NCBI RefSeq assembly: GCF_017875735.1
Contig: NZ_JAGGMZ010000001.1
Location: 1,550,001 to 1,614,000, forward strand
DNA from: Arthrobacter sp. CAN_C5
Lineage (GTDB): Bacteria; Actinomycetota; Actinomycetes; Actinomycetales; Micrococcaceae
Reading direction: 5' to 3'
Length of the DNA stretch: 64,000 nt
In this document: positions 16,722-25,833 of the stretch, piece after piece
How positions within the stretch are numbered: the first letter of the stretch is position 1
Layout: the number at the start of each line of letters is the position of its first letter
Program-made: the position numbers and the translations under genes
The notes under the pieces: generated by a model
What the model was told of the DNA's origin: nothing
Database searches by the model: none
Seen by the model: the letters and a program-made list of their open reading frames with translations, nothing else

Positions 16722-17984
16722 CTAGGCCGCAGCTGTTTCTGCGAGTTTGATCTCGAGGCCTTCAAACCACTGGTGTGCGAGCGCCCGATACTGAGGTCTG
16801 AACGCATACAGGCACGCTAGTCGAAGCCTTGTCGCCGCAGCATAGGCTTCCAACCGTTGATCGGACACCCCGATAGCGTCTGCCGCGGTGAGAACGGCCT
16901 GTTTCGCCGTTTGCGCCGCAGCAGCAGAATAGACACCCTGTGCTCGGCGAAAATCGACGTGCACCAGGAGATTCGCCAGGTCGAGCGCTGGCTCAGCGAC
17001 AGCCACCGTGTCGCAGTCGATCAACCCGACGACGCGCGAATCCGGATTGAACAACACCTGCTTGTCGTGGAGATCACGATGCGACAACACTGCCTGCTGC
17101 GGCACACCTGAAATCAGCAGCCGAGCCACCTGCGCCGACGCCCGTTGGAGCCGGGCGGGTGCAACAGGCAACGCCTCGAACTCCTGCACTTGGTTGACCC
17201 ACCGGGCCACGGTGCGACACTCATCGCGCGCCGTATGGGCGGGTAGAGCAACACTGCCCTGTCCGACACTGCTCTGTCCGATGCTGCTCTGTCCGACGCT
17301 TCCTTGTCCGGCACTGCCCGGTTCAACCCTGGCCTGGGCAACCGCCAGCCGGGGCCACCGCTGGGCCCACTGCTGCCACGCCGTCTCCCAGGTGCCAGCC
17401 CCGTCCCAGGTGCTAGTTTCGGCCGGGTTGCCAATCCCGGCGGAGGTGTCAGCCCCGCCGTCATGTCCGGGTCCGTCCGAAGGCGCGTCCCCGTCTCCTG
17501 AGCTAGCACCGTCCGCATGCCTGCCTGCGGTCGACCCTCGCCCGAGCTCGTGCAAACTGGTGCCGTGCACCGCCGTCAACGTGACACTGTCCGGATGCTG
17601 CACCACGACGTCGGGCACCACGATCCCTGACCGATTCGCCAACGAGCGCATCAACCGGTGGGCTACTGCCACCCCCTCGGCCTTTCCGGGAGCCAGCAGC
17701 TTGGTGAATCCAGCATCATCGCGGACCACTGCGCGCCGCTTGTACCGGTGGACCAGCAACTGACCCAGCGCCGCAGCACCGGGAAGACCAGACAGCACCG
17801 GGTCTTCAGCAAACGGGGATAAACGCACCACTCCGTCAGCCTCGATGGTTCCAGCCCTGATCTGGCCACCATCGGTGTCCATCGCCTCAAAGGTGAGTCG
17901 ACCACCGTCACGCGGCCATGCCCGATGGACGTTCAGCTGCCTGCCAGCACGATCCGTCAGCGTCGCAGGAATTGTCGTCACCAC
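16722..17984 (-). CDS. APH-fold phosphotransferase (kinase), last gene of the glycoconjugate operon
   Basis: A 420-residue protein with the aminoglycoside-phosphotransferase/choline-kinase fold. The Brenner motif LSHRDLHDKQVLF lies near residue 305 (catalytic Asp), and the metal-binding GLIDCDT near 322. An Asp/Gly/Ser-rich insert (about residues 150-200) and an in-frame 15-bp repeat (GQGSV/GQSSI) separate the N- and C-lobes. It overlaps the upstream kinase gene by 7 bp. Such kinases phosphorylate small hydroxyl acceptors, often sugars. In this operon a sugar or glycolipid intermediate is more likely than an antibiotic. Confidence 0.8.
   Translation of the reverse strand: MVTTIPATLTDRAGRQLNVHRAWPRDGGRLTFEAMDTDGGQIRAGTIEADGVVRLSPFAEDPVLSGLPGAAALGQLLVHRYKRRAVVRDDAGFTKLLAPGKAEGVAVAHRLMRSLANRSGIVVPDVVVQHPDSVTLTAVHGTSLHELGRGSTAGRHADGASSGDGDAPSDGPGHDGGADTSAGIGNPAETSTWDGAGTWETAWQQWAQRWPRLAVAQARVEPGSAGQGSVGQSSIGQSSVGQGSVALPAHTARDECRTVARWVNQVQEFEALPVAPARLQRASAQVARLLISGVPQQAVLSHRDLHDKQVLFNPDSRVVGLIDCDTVAVAEPALDLANLLVHVDFRRAQGVYSAAAAQTAKQAVLTAADAIGVSDQRLEAYAAATRLRLACLYAFRPQYRALAHQWFEGLEIKLAETAAA
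17259..17318. repeat. in-frame 15-bp tandem repeat inside the kinase gene, 4 units
   Basis: The units CTGTCCGACACTGCT, CTGTCCGATGCTGCT, CTGTCCGACGCTTCC and TTGTCCGGCACTGCC encode five-residue repeats on the minus strand (GQGSV, GQSSI, GQSSV, GQGSA). Unit gain or loss would keep the reading frame. Confidence 0.85.
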
Positions 17985-19408
17985 AGGATGTTCTCCATCA
18001 GGTCTAATTGGTTCACCATGTCTTGCCGCCAGGTGGGGGAACAGGATCGAAAAGGCTCATTCAGGCGGTTGAGCAGATGAAAGATTGTCCACCCCAGGAC
18101 CTCTGTCTCAGTGGCGCCCGTCGGGCCGGCGCTGTAGCCGTCCAGCATGGCCGCCGTGCGGGGAAGCGCCAACACATCGGTGTCTCTCACCAGCGGCATA
18201 CTGTGCAGGATCTCGACGGCGGCAAAGCTGCCCAGATCGGAGGCACCTGCACCATAGGTACACCGCTCCAGATCCGTCAGCCGGATGTCGTTACCATCTA
18301 CCAGCACCTGGTCGGCAGAAAAGTCACCGTGAATGAGCGCTGCCCGGCCCGGACGCCGCAACAGCGGTTCCAGTCCGACACGAAGCCGCTCCAGCCGGTC
18401 GGTAATCCCGGGAAGCAGTGACGATGTCTCCCGCGCCAGTTTGATCAGTGACCCGGCAGGCGCCCGCCACCGGTGTGTGTCAAAGGCTGGGGGCTGCTGA
18501 TGAAGCAACGCCAACGCCATGCCCGCCGCATAGGACGCGGCAGCCGCATCGGCCCCGGCCCCGGCAGTATCCCTGAGATCCGCAGCTCCCAGCTGAGAGG
18601 ACTGGTTGCTGGTACCCACGGTGCTGAGGTCACCAGACCCGAACCACGTGAAGTACTGCACATGACTCGAAGTCGGCAGCCCCGACCGGTCGACTGTCTC
18701 CAATACCGGGACACCTCGGGACGCGAGCCTCGCCAACAGCTCGCCATCCGCGTGTGGGGTCGACGCACCGAGCTTGCACACCAGACGTTCACCCCGATGG
18801 CGAAGCGCAAACACCACCCTGCGCTGCGGGTTGTAGTTGAGCACCTCTACCGAGCGGTCAACAAAGATCCAGCCGAACCCGTCACGCCGAAACGGCCGCA
18901 TGGGCCGATACAGTCGGTGATCCAGTTCGATGGGCCCTGACACCAGGCTGTGGTCCGGGTAGTCCGGCAACGCGACATGCTGGACTTCCAGCCCACTGCC
19001 CACCGACCGGCTAAACGTTTTTTCAAGCTTTGCTGCAGCATCAGGACTGTAGGTAGCAAGCCAGCCTATCCCGCCACCGGCTTCCCGAATTCTTGCCACA
19101 GCGGACGTACCGGGTTTGTGCCGCAGCCGGTCAGCCCTCACCGGACGGCCCAGCAACCCGCTGAGCCGGTCGCTGTCGAAAAACTCTTCAAGACCCGGCA
19201 GCGTCGGATCAACGGCCGCCGTCGGATCGATAACTGTCATAGGATCAATCATCGCCGCTCGATCAACAGCCGACGTCGGATTGACAGACAGTGTCGGATC
19301 ACCAGCCGCCGAAGAATCAACAGCCGACGAAGAATCAACAACCGCCGAAGACTCACCAGCTGTCGTCGACTCAACCGTTACCGATGGCCGGACAGCTGTG
19401 GACCTCAT
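17978..19408 (-). CDS. APH-fold phosphotransferase (kinase)
   Basis: A 476-residue protein. The catalytic lobe carries LIHGDFSADQVLV near residue 358 (Brenner motif with the catalytic Asp) and the metal site RLTDLERC near 378, as in aminoglycoside/homoserine-kinase-type enzymes. The first ~70 residues are a low-complexity Ser/Ala/Asp/Pro repeat (VDSSSAVDSSAAGDPT), encoded by degenerate ~18-21-bp DNA repeats. The natural start may therefore be downstream, near PGLEEFFDSDRL. It overlaps the ABC gene by 4 bp and the next kinase by 7 bp. It is only distantly like its neighbour, so the pair is not a recent duplication. Confidence 0.8.
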   Translation of the reverse strand: MRSTAVRPSVTVESTTAGESSAVVDSSSAVDSSAAGDPTLSVNPTSAVDRAAMIDPMTVIDPTAAVDPTLPGLEEFFDSDRLSGLLGRPVRADRLRHKPGTSAVARIREAGGGIGWLATYSPDAAAKLEKTFSRSVGSGLEVQHVALPDYPDHSLVSGPIELDHRLYRPMRPFRRDGFGWIFVDRSVEVLNYNPQRRVVFALRHRGERLVCKLGASTPHADGELLARLASRGVPVLETVDRSGLPTSSHVQYFTWFGSGDLSTVGTSNQSSQLGAADLRDTAGAGADAAAASYAAGMALALLHQQPPAFDTHRWRAPAGSLIKLARETSSLLPGITDRLERLRVGLEPLLRRPGRAALIHGDFSADQVLVDGNDIRLTDLERCTYGAGASDLGSFAAVEILHSMPLVRDTDVLALPRTAAMLDGYSAGPTGATETEVLGWTIFHLLNRLNEPFRSCSPTWRQDMVNQLDLMENILW

Positions 19409-21318
19409 GCCCGGCCTCCAGCCGTCTTTTCGGCGAGCTGCGCCTCATCGGCCGACTGCTGTTGACGAACCCAGGTGGCGAACATCGGATGGGTCATCAG
19501 TTCAGCGGGCGTCCCATCCAGAAGGATCTGCCCATCCTGCAGCCACACCACCCGGTCATGCGTGAGCGCTACGGACGCCTCATGGGTGATCGTGATGGTG
19601 GTGCGTCCTTGCGTCAGGGTGGCCAGACCAGCAAGGACTTCGGCCCGGGAAGCCTGATCCAACCCGGTCGTCACCTCATCGAGGATCACCACCTGCGAAT
19701 CACGAAGCAACGCCCGGGCAATGGTGATCCGCTGCCGCTGCCCACCGGACAGGGTCCCACCGCGCTCGCCGACCAGGGTGTCATACCCGTCCTCGAATCC
19801 GGTGATGAACGTATGGGCATTTGCCAGCACCGCCGCCCGCTCCACCTCGGCGTCGGTGGCATCAGCCCGGCCATAACGGATGTTCTCCCGGATGGTGCCC
19901 GTAAACAGCACCGCATCCTGCAGTACCAGGCTGATATTCGACCGCAGCGACTCGAGCGTCACCGTCCGCAGATCGTGCCCATCCACGTGCGCGGTTCCCG
20001 ACACCGGATCCATCATGCGCACCATCAGCGACACCAGGGTGGACTTGCCCGATCCTGACGGCCCCACAATTGCTGTCTTGCGCCCACCCACCAGCGCCAG
20101 GTCCAGGTTTTTCAGGACCGGATGCCCGTCACCATAGGCAGCGGTCATGTTGCGGAACTCCACATCGCCCCACACCTTGCCCAGCGATACGGCGTTCGGG
20201 GCGTCAACAATGTCCACTCGTTCGTCCAGGAGGTCGGCTACCCGCTCGCCCGACGCCGTCGCGCGGGCAATCCGCCCCGTGTACTTGGCCAGGTCCCGCA
20301 GCGGCTTCATGGAGGTTTTCAGGTACATCAGAAACAGCACCAGATCGCCGGGAGTCATGGCCCCCTGCACCACCCTCCACCCGCCGCCAGCCAGCACGAC
20401 GGCGGTGGCGACGCCGACAATGACGTCGGTGCGACGCTCCAACGCCGCAGCCAGGCGCCTGGACTGGACTCCGTCCTTGAGGGTCTTCTGGTTACTGCTG
20501 CCAAACCGATCGGAGAGGGTCTTTTCGAGGCCGTAGGTCTGCACCACCCTGATAGCACCCAGGCTCTCCTGGGCGGTGTTGGCAAGCGAACCTTCGCCTT
20601 TCCGGGTCCTGCGCGCCGCGACGGTGATCTTGCCGGTGCTGACCCTCGACAGCAGCAGGAAACTGGCACAGGCAATGACCACCACCAGGGCGAGCAGCGG
20701 ATCAAGCCAGAACATCACCCCGCCCATCACCACCAGCGTGATGCAGTTGGCGATCAGCGGCAGCCCTGCGCTCACCGCCACCTCCTGGAGCCGGCCGACG
20801 TCGCCCACCAACCGCTGGATGGTGTCACCGGTCCGCGCCGACGAGTGATACCGGGTGGACAGGGACTGCACGTGCTCAAAGACCCGGGCCCGCAGCTCCG
20901 TCGCGACCCTTGAGCCGGCCAACGCAAACGCCACGGTGGCGAGGTAGTTGCACAGCGCCCGCATCCCAATGATCACCAGCAGCCCAGCGCCACAGGCGAG
21001 GAGAAGGCCTTCGGTGGCTAACGGGCCGGTTCCGGCCAGATCGGCTCCCAGGCTGCGGGAAATCGCATCCACCACAAACTTGACCGGCCAGGGTTCCAGC
21101 ACCCGGAAGATCACCTCAAAGAGCAACGCCACCACTCCGCCGCTCATCAGCAGGCGGTGTTTGCGCAGATGCGGTTTCGCAATGTTGATGGTCCGCCGGA
21201 GCGGGCTGCGCGCCATTTTGGGTCCGATGGTTGGCGGCGTTGCCGGCTTGGGGGTCCTGACGATTGCCGGCGCCGGGGGAGGAGTAGCAATCACTGGGGG
21301 CGTCTTCTCGATGGTCAT
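19405..21318 (-). CDS. fused ABC exporter (permease-ATPase half transporter)
   Basis: A 637-residue MsbA/lipid-A-exporter-type half transporter. The N-terminal Pro-rich tail is followed by six probable membrane helices (such as LLMSGGVVALLFEVIF, LPLIANCITLVVMGGVMFWL). The ATPase domain has Walker A VGPSGSGKST near residue 420, signature LSGGQRQRI near 524 and Walker B VVILDEV near 543. It is expected to work as a homodimer and move a lipid- or glycan-linked product outwards. The gene overlaps both neighbours by 4 bp, so it is part of one translational unit with the glycosyltransferases and kinases. Confidence 0.88.
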   Translation of the reverse strand: MTIEKTPPVIATPPPAPAIVRTPKPATPPTIGPKMARSPLRRTINIAKPHLRKHRLLMSGGVVALLFEVIFRVLEPWPVKFVVDAISRSLGADLAGTGPLATEGLLLACGAGLLVIIGMRALCNYLATVAFALAGSRVATELRARVFEHVQSLSTRYHSSARTGDTIQRLVGDVGRLQEVAVSAGLPLIANCITLVVMGGVMFWLDPLLALVVVIACASFLLLSRVSTGKITVAARRTRKGEGSLANTAQESLGAIRVVQTYGLEKTLSDRFGSSNQKTLKDGVQSRRLAAALERRTDVIVGVATAVVLAGGGWRVVQGAMTPGDLVLFLMYLKTSMKPLRDLAKYTGRIARATASGERVADLLDERVDIVDAPNAVSLGKVWGDVEFRNMTAAYGDGHPVLKNLDLALVGGRKTAIVGPSGSGKSTLVSLMVRMMDPVSGTAHVDGHDLRTVTLESLRSNISLVLQDAVLFTGTIRENIRYGRADATDAEVERAAVLANAHTFITGFEDGYDTLVGERGGTLSGGQRQRITIARALLRDSQVVILDEVTTGLDQASRAEVLAGLATLTQGRTTITITHEASVALTHDRVVWLQDGQILLDGTPAELMTHPMFATWVRQQQSADEAQLAEKTAGGRA

Positions 21319-22448
21319 GACAGGATCCCCTCGGTGATGCGCCCCAGCACGCCGTCCCAGCTGTGATGATCGTTGGCCAGGCTGCGCGCGGCGTCGGACA
21401 TCGCTGACCTGGCCAGCGGAGCACCGGCAAGGTCATCGATGGCGGCTGCCAGCGCTCCCGGATCCGAGGGAGCCACCAGCAGCCCGGTGACGCCGTCGTC
21501 AATGATTGAGGGCACCTGACCCACCCGCGAGGCCACCACGGGCAGACCGGCGGCACAGTATTCGTAGATTTTCAGCGGAGAAAAGTACTGGTCGCTTGCG
21601 TCCTCCATCTCCGGATACGGTGCCGCCGCCAGGGCACAGCCAGCCAGCGCAGCAGGGATGAGTTCGGGAGTGACGGCGCCCGTGAACTCGACATCCGCGC
21701 CATGCGCGACGGCGAGTTCACGCAGCTGCCCACCCTCCGGACCGTCTCCCACAATCCGGAGAGCCCAGTCGGTTGACGCGACAGCCTTGGCCCGGATCAG
21801 GGTCTCCACCCCGTGCCACGGCTTCAGCGTCCCGACGAACACCACCATCGGGATGCCTGCCGCCTCGGCAGTGGGCCGGATCCGGTCAACGTTGACCCCG
21901 TTTGGCACCACCAGCACCTTCGCCTCATACTCGTTCGCCACCCGCTCCTTCACCCAGGCGGCGACCGGTTCTGAGACGCACACGGTCCTGGACGCTGCCG
22001 CAACCTGGCGCTGCAGCGCCGTGAGCGCTCTCTCTTCGTCGACGAGAGACCGGTGGATACGCTGCTCATCGATCAGCGGGGCATTCACCTCCAGGAACCC
22101 TGGGATGGCCAGCGCTGACGCGACGCGGGCCAGGGCGTCGCTGAAGAGGGAATACCGCTCGTAGACCGCCGTCGCGCCGTCGGCGATGGCACGCGCCGCC
22201 AACTCGGCCGCAGCGGCTGCCTGTGCCTGTTCGCGGGCGGCACCGTCGCCCTTGGGGATGCGGTGAACCACCACCGGAACGTCGGCAAGGTCCGCTGGGA
22301 TGTCGGTTCCCGGCCGGGTGCAGTACACAGTGACCTCGGCGCCGAGGGACCGCCAGCTGCGGATGATCTCCTGCACGTGCACCGAGGCACCCTTCGAGCC
22401 GAATACCGGCACCCCGGGGTCAACGCAGAGATAGGCAAGACGAATCAT
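21315..22448 (-). CDS. glycosyltransferase family 4-type
   Basis: A 377-residue GT-B enzyme. The N-terminal acceptor domain starts IRLAYLCVDPGVPVFGSKGA. The C-terminal nucleotide-sugar domain has VVFVGTLKPWHGVETLIRA and the EX7E-type donor site YFSPLKIYEYCAAGLPVVAS. It would add a sugar to a growing glycan or lipid on the cytosolic face. It overlaps both the upstream GT and the downstream ABC gene by 4 bp. Donor and acceptor are unknown. Confidence 0.85.
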   Translation of the reverse strand: MIRLAYLCVDPGVPVFGSKGASVHVQEIIRSWRSLGAEVTVYCTRPGTDIPADLADVPVVVHRIPKGDGAAREQAQAAAAAELAARAIADGATAVYERYSLFSDALARVASALAIPGFLEVNAPLIDEQRIHRSLVDEERALTALQRQVAAASRTVCVSEPVAAWVKERVANEYEAKVLVVPNGVNVDRIRPTAEAAGIPMVVFVGTLKPWHGVETLIRAKAVASTDWALRIVGDGPEGGQLRELAVAHGADVEFTGAVTPELIPAALAGCALAAAPYPEMEDASDQYFSPLKIYEYCAAGLPVVASRVGQVPSIIDDGVTGLLVAPSDPGALAAAIDDLAGAPLARSAMSDAARSLANDHHSWDGVLGRITEGILS

Positions 22449-23743
22449 GAGTAGACCACCGCTTCCTCGATCTGGTGGACCGGACGCAGGCCGGCTTCGA
22501 GTTCCTGCAACCTGACGGACTGTCGGTGCGAATCAAAGAACTGGTCAATCACCCGGCGCGCGGCGAGTGCCACTGCCTGCCGATCGAAGTCCGCTGACCC
22601 CGCCCGCTGGAGTGCATCAACCAGGTCGCCGAGCACGCCGGAACGGATCAGGATTCCGGTCTGGACGCCGTCGCCGGTGGGCAGACCGGGGTCCAGTGCG
22701 CTGCCACCGTTGGAAATCACCTCGGGGATCCCCGTGACATCACTGGCGATGCAGGGCACGCCCATCGCCATTGCTTCGAGCAGAACGGTGGGCAGACCAT
22801 CGGCATTGCCATCCGTGCCCACCAGGCAGGGGGCGGCGAACACATCGGCCCACCGCAACAGCTCTATCACTTCGGCCTGGGTCCGCGGTCCCAGCAGAGT
22901 GACGGTTGCCTCCAGCCCGTGGCTGGCAATCTGGTCAGACAACTGGTCGTGAAGCTCTCCGCCACCGGCAATACGGACGTCGAGGACAACGCCGCGGTGG
23001 ACCAGCTCAGCGACAGCCTTGATGAGCTGGTTGAAACCCTTCTTTTCCACCAGCCGGCCGACGGCGGCAACCCGCAGCACCGGTCCGGGCGCGGTGGGAC
23101 TGGTGAAAGGAAACCGTTCCAGCTCCAGACCGTTGTAAATCCGATGGACCCGTCCCAGGTGTTCGGGAAACAACCCGCCCAGATAATTGAGGTTGAAGTC
23201 GCTCACCGTCACCACATGGTGCGCGGCACCGATCAGTCCGCGGAGCACCTCCGGGTCCACCTCTTCGTGGAAAATGTCCTTGGCGTGCGCAGTAAACGAG
23301 AACGGAATGCCCGTCAGCTCCGCCGCGACCTTCGCCGTGCGGGCGGCGATTGACCCGAAGTGGGCATGCACGTGGGTGATGCCCCGCTGACACAGCAGCA
23401 TCGCAAGCTCAACACCCTGGTGAACCTCCACCGCGTCCATGGCGGCCAGCTCAGGGAGCAGCCGGGCGAACCGTTCAGCAAAGTCCGGAATCACGTCCCC
23501 GGCGGTTGCCATGATGGCCCAGCCATCAGCCAGTTTGGCTGGTTTCGACACATAGGTGACGGGAGCCTGGACCCGGGCCAGCTCGGGATGGAACCGGGGG
23601 TCGATCGGAGGCCTGAGCGAAAAGATCTCCAGCTCGTCCCCGGCGGCTTCCCGCGCGAGGATCTCGGTGACAATGAAGGTTTCGGAGAACCGGGGATAGA
23701 TCTTCAGGATGTACCCGGTGCGGGAACCACTAGACGGCTGCAA
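22445..23743 (-). CDS. glycosyltransferase family 4-type
   Basis: A GT-B glycosyltransferase: N-terminal GYILKIYPRFSETFIVTEIL, HAHFGSIAARTAKVA, FTAHAKDIF, donor domain VAAVGRLVEKKGFNQLIKA, and GLPTVLLEAMAMGVPCIASD. The start is uncertain. TTG 23743, with GGAAG 4 bp ahead, gives a 14-bp overlap with the upstream gene; ATG 23773 has no ribosome-binding site. It has the look of enzymes acting on lipid-linked oligosaccharides (WcaL/AmsK type). It is distinct in sequence from the following GT4. Confidence 0.83.
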   Translation of the reverse strand: MQPSSGSRTGYILKIYPRFSETFIVTEILAREAAGDELEIFSLRPPIDPRFHPELARVQAPVTYVSKPAKLADGWAIMATAGDVIPDFAERFARLLPELAAMDAVEVHQGVELAMLLCQRGITHVHAHFGSIAARTAKVAAELTGIPFSFTAHAKDIFHEEVDPEVLRGLIGAAHHVVTVSDFNLNYLGGLFPEHLGRVHRIYNGLELERFPFTSPTAPGPVLRVAAVGRLVEKKGFNQLIKAVAELVHRGVVLDVRIAGGGELHDQLSDQIASHGLEATVTLLGPRTQAEVIELLRWADVFAAPCLVGTDGNADGLPTVLLEAMAMGVPCIASDVTGIPEVISNGGSALDPGLPTGDGVQTGILIRSGVLGDLVDALQRAGSADFDRQAVALAARRVIDQFFDSHRQSVRLQELEAGLRPVHQIEEAVVYS

Positions 23744-25070
23744 GGTTCTTCCAATCGCTGCGAAGGTCGGCATGGGGGGTTGGCACCGTGAAGCCGAGCA
23801 GTTCGGCGGCAAACTTACCCACGGTGTGCAGACCATTCAGGTCCACGTTGTGCCGTGGCGACGGCGTCCCGACCACGGTGTCGAACCAGTCGGTGAGCAC
23901 CTCAGGTGTGAACCGGTCAGGGTGGCACATGTCCATCAGCTCGTGGCGGGCCAGGGATTCGGCGCGGATCAGTTGCTCCCGCCGGGGATGAACACGGGGG
24001 ACCACCAGCGCGGGGGTGGTGGTGCTCATGATCTCGCACACCGAGTTGTAGCCGCCCATCGACACAATCGCCGAGGCTTCCCTCATCTCGGCGAGGCCGT
24101 CACGCACCATCGAAATGACCCGGGTGCCGGGCGCCGCCGACTTTTCGATCACAACGCGGTCCTCCTTGGGCATCTGGGGACCGGTGACAATCAGGTGTTC
24201 ATAGCCGTGGGGGACTGTCGCCTGGGCTGCAGCCAGCAGCATCGCACGACCATCGGATCCGCCGCCGGCCATGGTCAGCACGTATGGCTTTGCTGTGGAG
24301 CCGGTGCGACGCCTCGACTGACGGCCGGTTGCCAGATACCCGGTATAGCGGACCATCGAGGCGAGCTTGCCGGGAATTTCACCGGATGCCACCGGGTCAT
24401 GAATGACGGGATCCCCGTAGACCCACAGCTCATCGAAATAGCCACGCAGCTTGTCCAGGTTCCCCAGCGCGTTCCATTCCCGCCGTGCCACCTGGGGGCT
24501 GTCGAGGACTTCCCGGAGGCCGAGGACCACTTTGCACCCGGGCCGTGCCTTCTTCAGGTCCGACAGGGCCGAGATCAGTTCCCGGTCCACACCGAAGGCG
24601 TGCCGGTCCACGACCACCAGATGAGGCCGAAACTCGGAGAGGACGGCTTCCATGATCTGCGACCGAAGCCGGATGAGTTTGCTCTGGTTAATCGTCAGGT
24701 TGCGGGGGACGTAGCCGTCGCTGCCCTTGGAAATACCCGGGAGCACCACCCAGTCCCAGCCATCCGGACTGTCAAAGCGTGTTGCCTGGGACTCGCCGGT
24801 GACCAGCAGCCCGGTGACCTTGCGGTTGGCCAGCCCGGGGAGGTTGGCGGCCAGAGAGTGGGCGAGAGCCAGATTCCGCCGGGTATGACCCAGGCCCTGG
24901 GAGTCGTGTGAGTACAGCACCACCCGGAGCTCTTTCAACTGATTTCCCTCTCCAGGAAGCCCTCGAGCGTCGAGTTCCTGTGCCGCAACGTCCGCTGAAG
25001 CGACGTCGAGTGCAGGAACTTCCTGAGAGAAATGCCCTAGCGGCGAGTGCGTTTCCATGACGGTGACCAA
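23730..25070 (-). CDS. MurG-like predicted glycosyltransferase (COG4671-type), first gene of the operon
   Basis: A 446-residue protein. It has the GT-B start LRVVLYSHDSQGLGHTRRNL (Gly-rich acceptor loop), a middle region HLVVVDRHAFGVDRELISA, and the donor-binding end AIVSMGGYNSVCEIMSTTTP and HPRREQLIRAESLA, analogous to the MurG/UGT nucleotide-sugar site. It resembles the predicted glycosyltransferases of COG4671, whose substrate is not known. ATG 25070 or ATG 25058 could be the start. It opens a six-gene overlapping operon ending at 16722. Its upstream region carries repeated ATGAGA/CTCATCGA motifs. Confidence 0.75.
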   Translation of the reverse strand: MVTVMETHSPLGHFSQEVPALDVASADVAAQELDARGLPGEGNQLKELRVVLYSHDSQGLGHTRRNLALAHSLAANLPGLANRKVTGLLVTGESQATRFDSPDGWDWVVLPGISKGSDGYVPRNLTINQSKLIRLRSQIMEAVLSEFRPHLVVVDRHAFGVDRELISALSDLKKARPGCKVVLGLREVLDSPQVARREWNALGNLDKLRGYFDELWVYGDPVIHDPVASGEIPGKLASMVRYTGYLATGRQSRRRTGSTAKPYVLTMAGGGSDGRAMLLAAAQATVPHGYEHLIVTGPQMPKEDRVVIEKSAAPGTRVISMVRDGLAEMREASAIVSMGGYNSVCEIMSTTTPALVVPRVHPRREQLIRAESLARHELMDMCHPDRFTPEVLTDWFDTVVGTPSPRHNVDLNGLHTVGKFAAELLGFTVPTPHADLRSDWKNLAAV

Positions 25071-25142
25071 TCTTTCCCTGCGGTGATGTAACTGCTGCAG
25101 GTTCTCTATCTAGCCAGCCGCCTATGAGACGTTCGTGAGGCG

Positions 25143-25184
25143 CTTATGAGAGAGTTCTCATCGAAATCTCTCATCGACACCCGT
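25143..25184. promoter_or_regulatory. inverted/direct repeat cluster upstream of the glycoconjugate operon
   Basis: ATGAGAGA and its reverse complement TCTCTCAT form an inverted repeat around 25146-25174. CTCATCGA occurs twice in direct order, and a further ATGAGA lies ~25 bp upstream. The cluster sits 75-110 bp in front of the first operon gene, a normal place for an operator. No known regulator consensus is recognised. Confidence 0.4.
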
Positions 25185-25281
25185 CGGTGGTCGGTCAATA
25201 ACCGTTATGCCGGTTCCCGACGAACGGTCGTCCACCTCCTGCCACCTGTACTTCCTGGACACGCGTGCTTCCTGGACACAC

Positions 25282-25317
25282 GAAGACCCGGTCGTCACAG
25301 AGGACAACCGGGTCTTC
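25282..25317. terminator. hairpin after the DUF1540 gene
   Basis: A perfect 11-bp stem (GAAGACCCGGT / ACCGGGTCTTC) with a 14-nt loop, 45 bp past the DUF1540 stop. There is no clear U-tract on the minus strand, so it may be a weak or factor-assisted terminator. Confidence 0.55.
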
Positions 25318-25361
25318 GGAACGCAGCATCCGACCGTGGCGTGGCGTGGGAAGCGTGCGGC

Positions 25362-25652
25362 CTACTGTGGCTGGTAGGACAGGCAATCGGCGGTGTCAGC
25401 GCCGCTGCCGATCTTCACATCGGTCTTGCCGCACATGAGGTGGCTATTGAACGTGCACTCGGTCCGCTGGCAGGCACCCACGTGGGCCAGGACCATGGGT
25501 AGTCCGCCGGTCGCTGAGGTGTCGATGAAGGTGGAGCATGACGCGTGGTCACGGCTACCACCGACCGTAATCGCGAAGGCGGTGCAGCCGTCATGGTTAA
25601 AGGAGCAGGAATGGACACTGCAATCGGAAACGCTTGCAACTTCGGTTGTCAT
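25362..25652 (-). CDS. DUF1540-domain cysteine-rich small protein
   Basis: A 96-residue protein with two DUF1540-like modules rich in Cys: CSVHSCSFNHDGCTAFAI then CSTFID, and CQRTECTFNSHLMCGKTDV then DCLSYQ. The regular Cys spacing suggests metal binding. There is no signal peptide. The start is fixed by a perfect AGGAGG four bases before ATG. It is monocistronic, with an AT-rich upstream region and a hairpin after the stop. DUF1540 proteins have no assigned role. Confidence 0.8.
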   Translation of the reverse strand: MTTEVASVSDCSVHSCSFNHDGCTAFAITVGGSRDHASCSTFIDTSATGGLPMVLAHVGACQRTECTFNSHLMCGKTDVKIGSGADTADCLSYQPQ

Positions 25653-25833
25653 GGTTCCTCCTAGGGGATCCGTCGATCTATTCCCCTAACGGTACTGCTG
25701 AATGGAGGAAATAACACTCAACAAAAGTATTTCGATAGCGCACATTAAATTAGCGCATTTATTGCTTTCGTATTGGCGCTACGGTTTGTCATGTCCTCTG
25801 GACTTCGTGGCCCACCGCGGTCTCGCGGAGGGG

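Noticed and set aside
16565-16807. Short minus-strand frame encoding (QAD)n repeats
   Set aside because: It arises from the 9-bp array and overlaps the end of the kinase gene; no ribosome-binding site.
16722-19408. Aminoglycoside resistance genes
   Set aside because: The fold is shared, but the operon context with glycosyltransferases and an exporter, and distant sequence, argue for biosynthetic kinases.
23709-24911. 400-codon open frame antisense to the MurG-like gene
   Set aside because: The minus strand encodes a recognisable GT-B enzyme; the antisense protein has no sensible domain.
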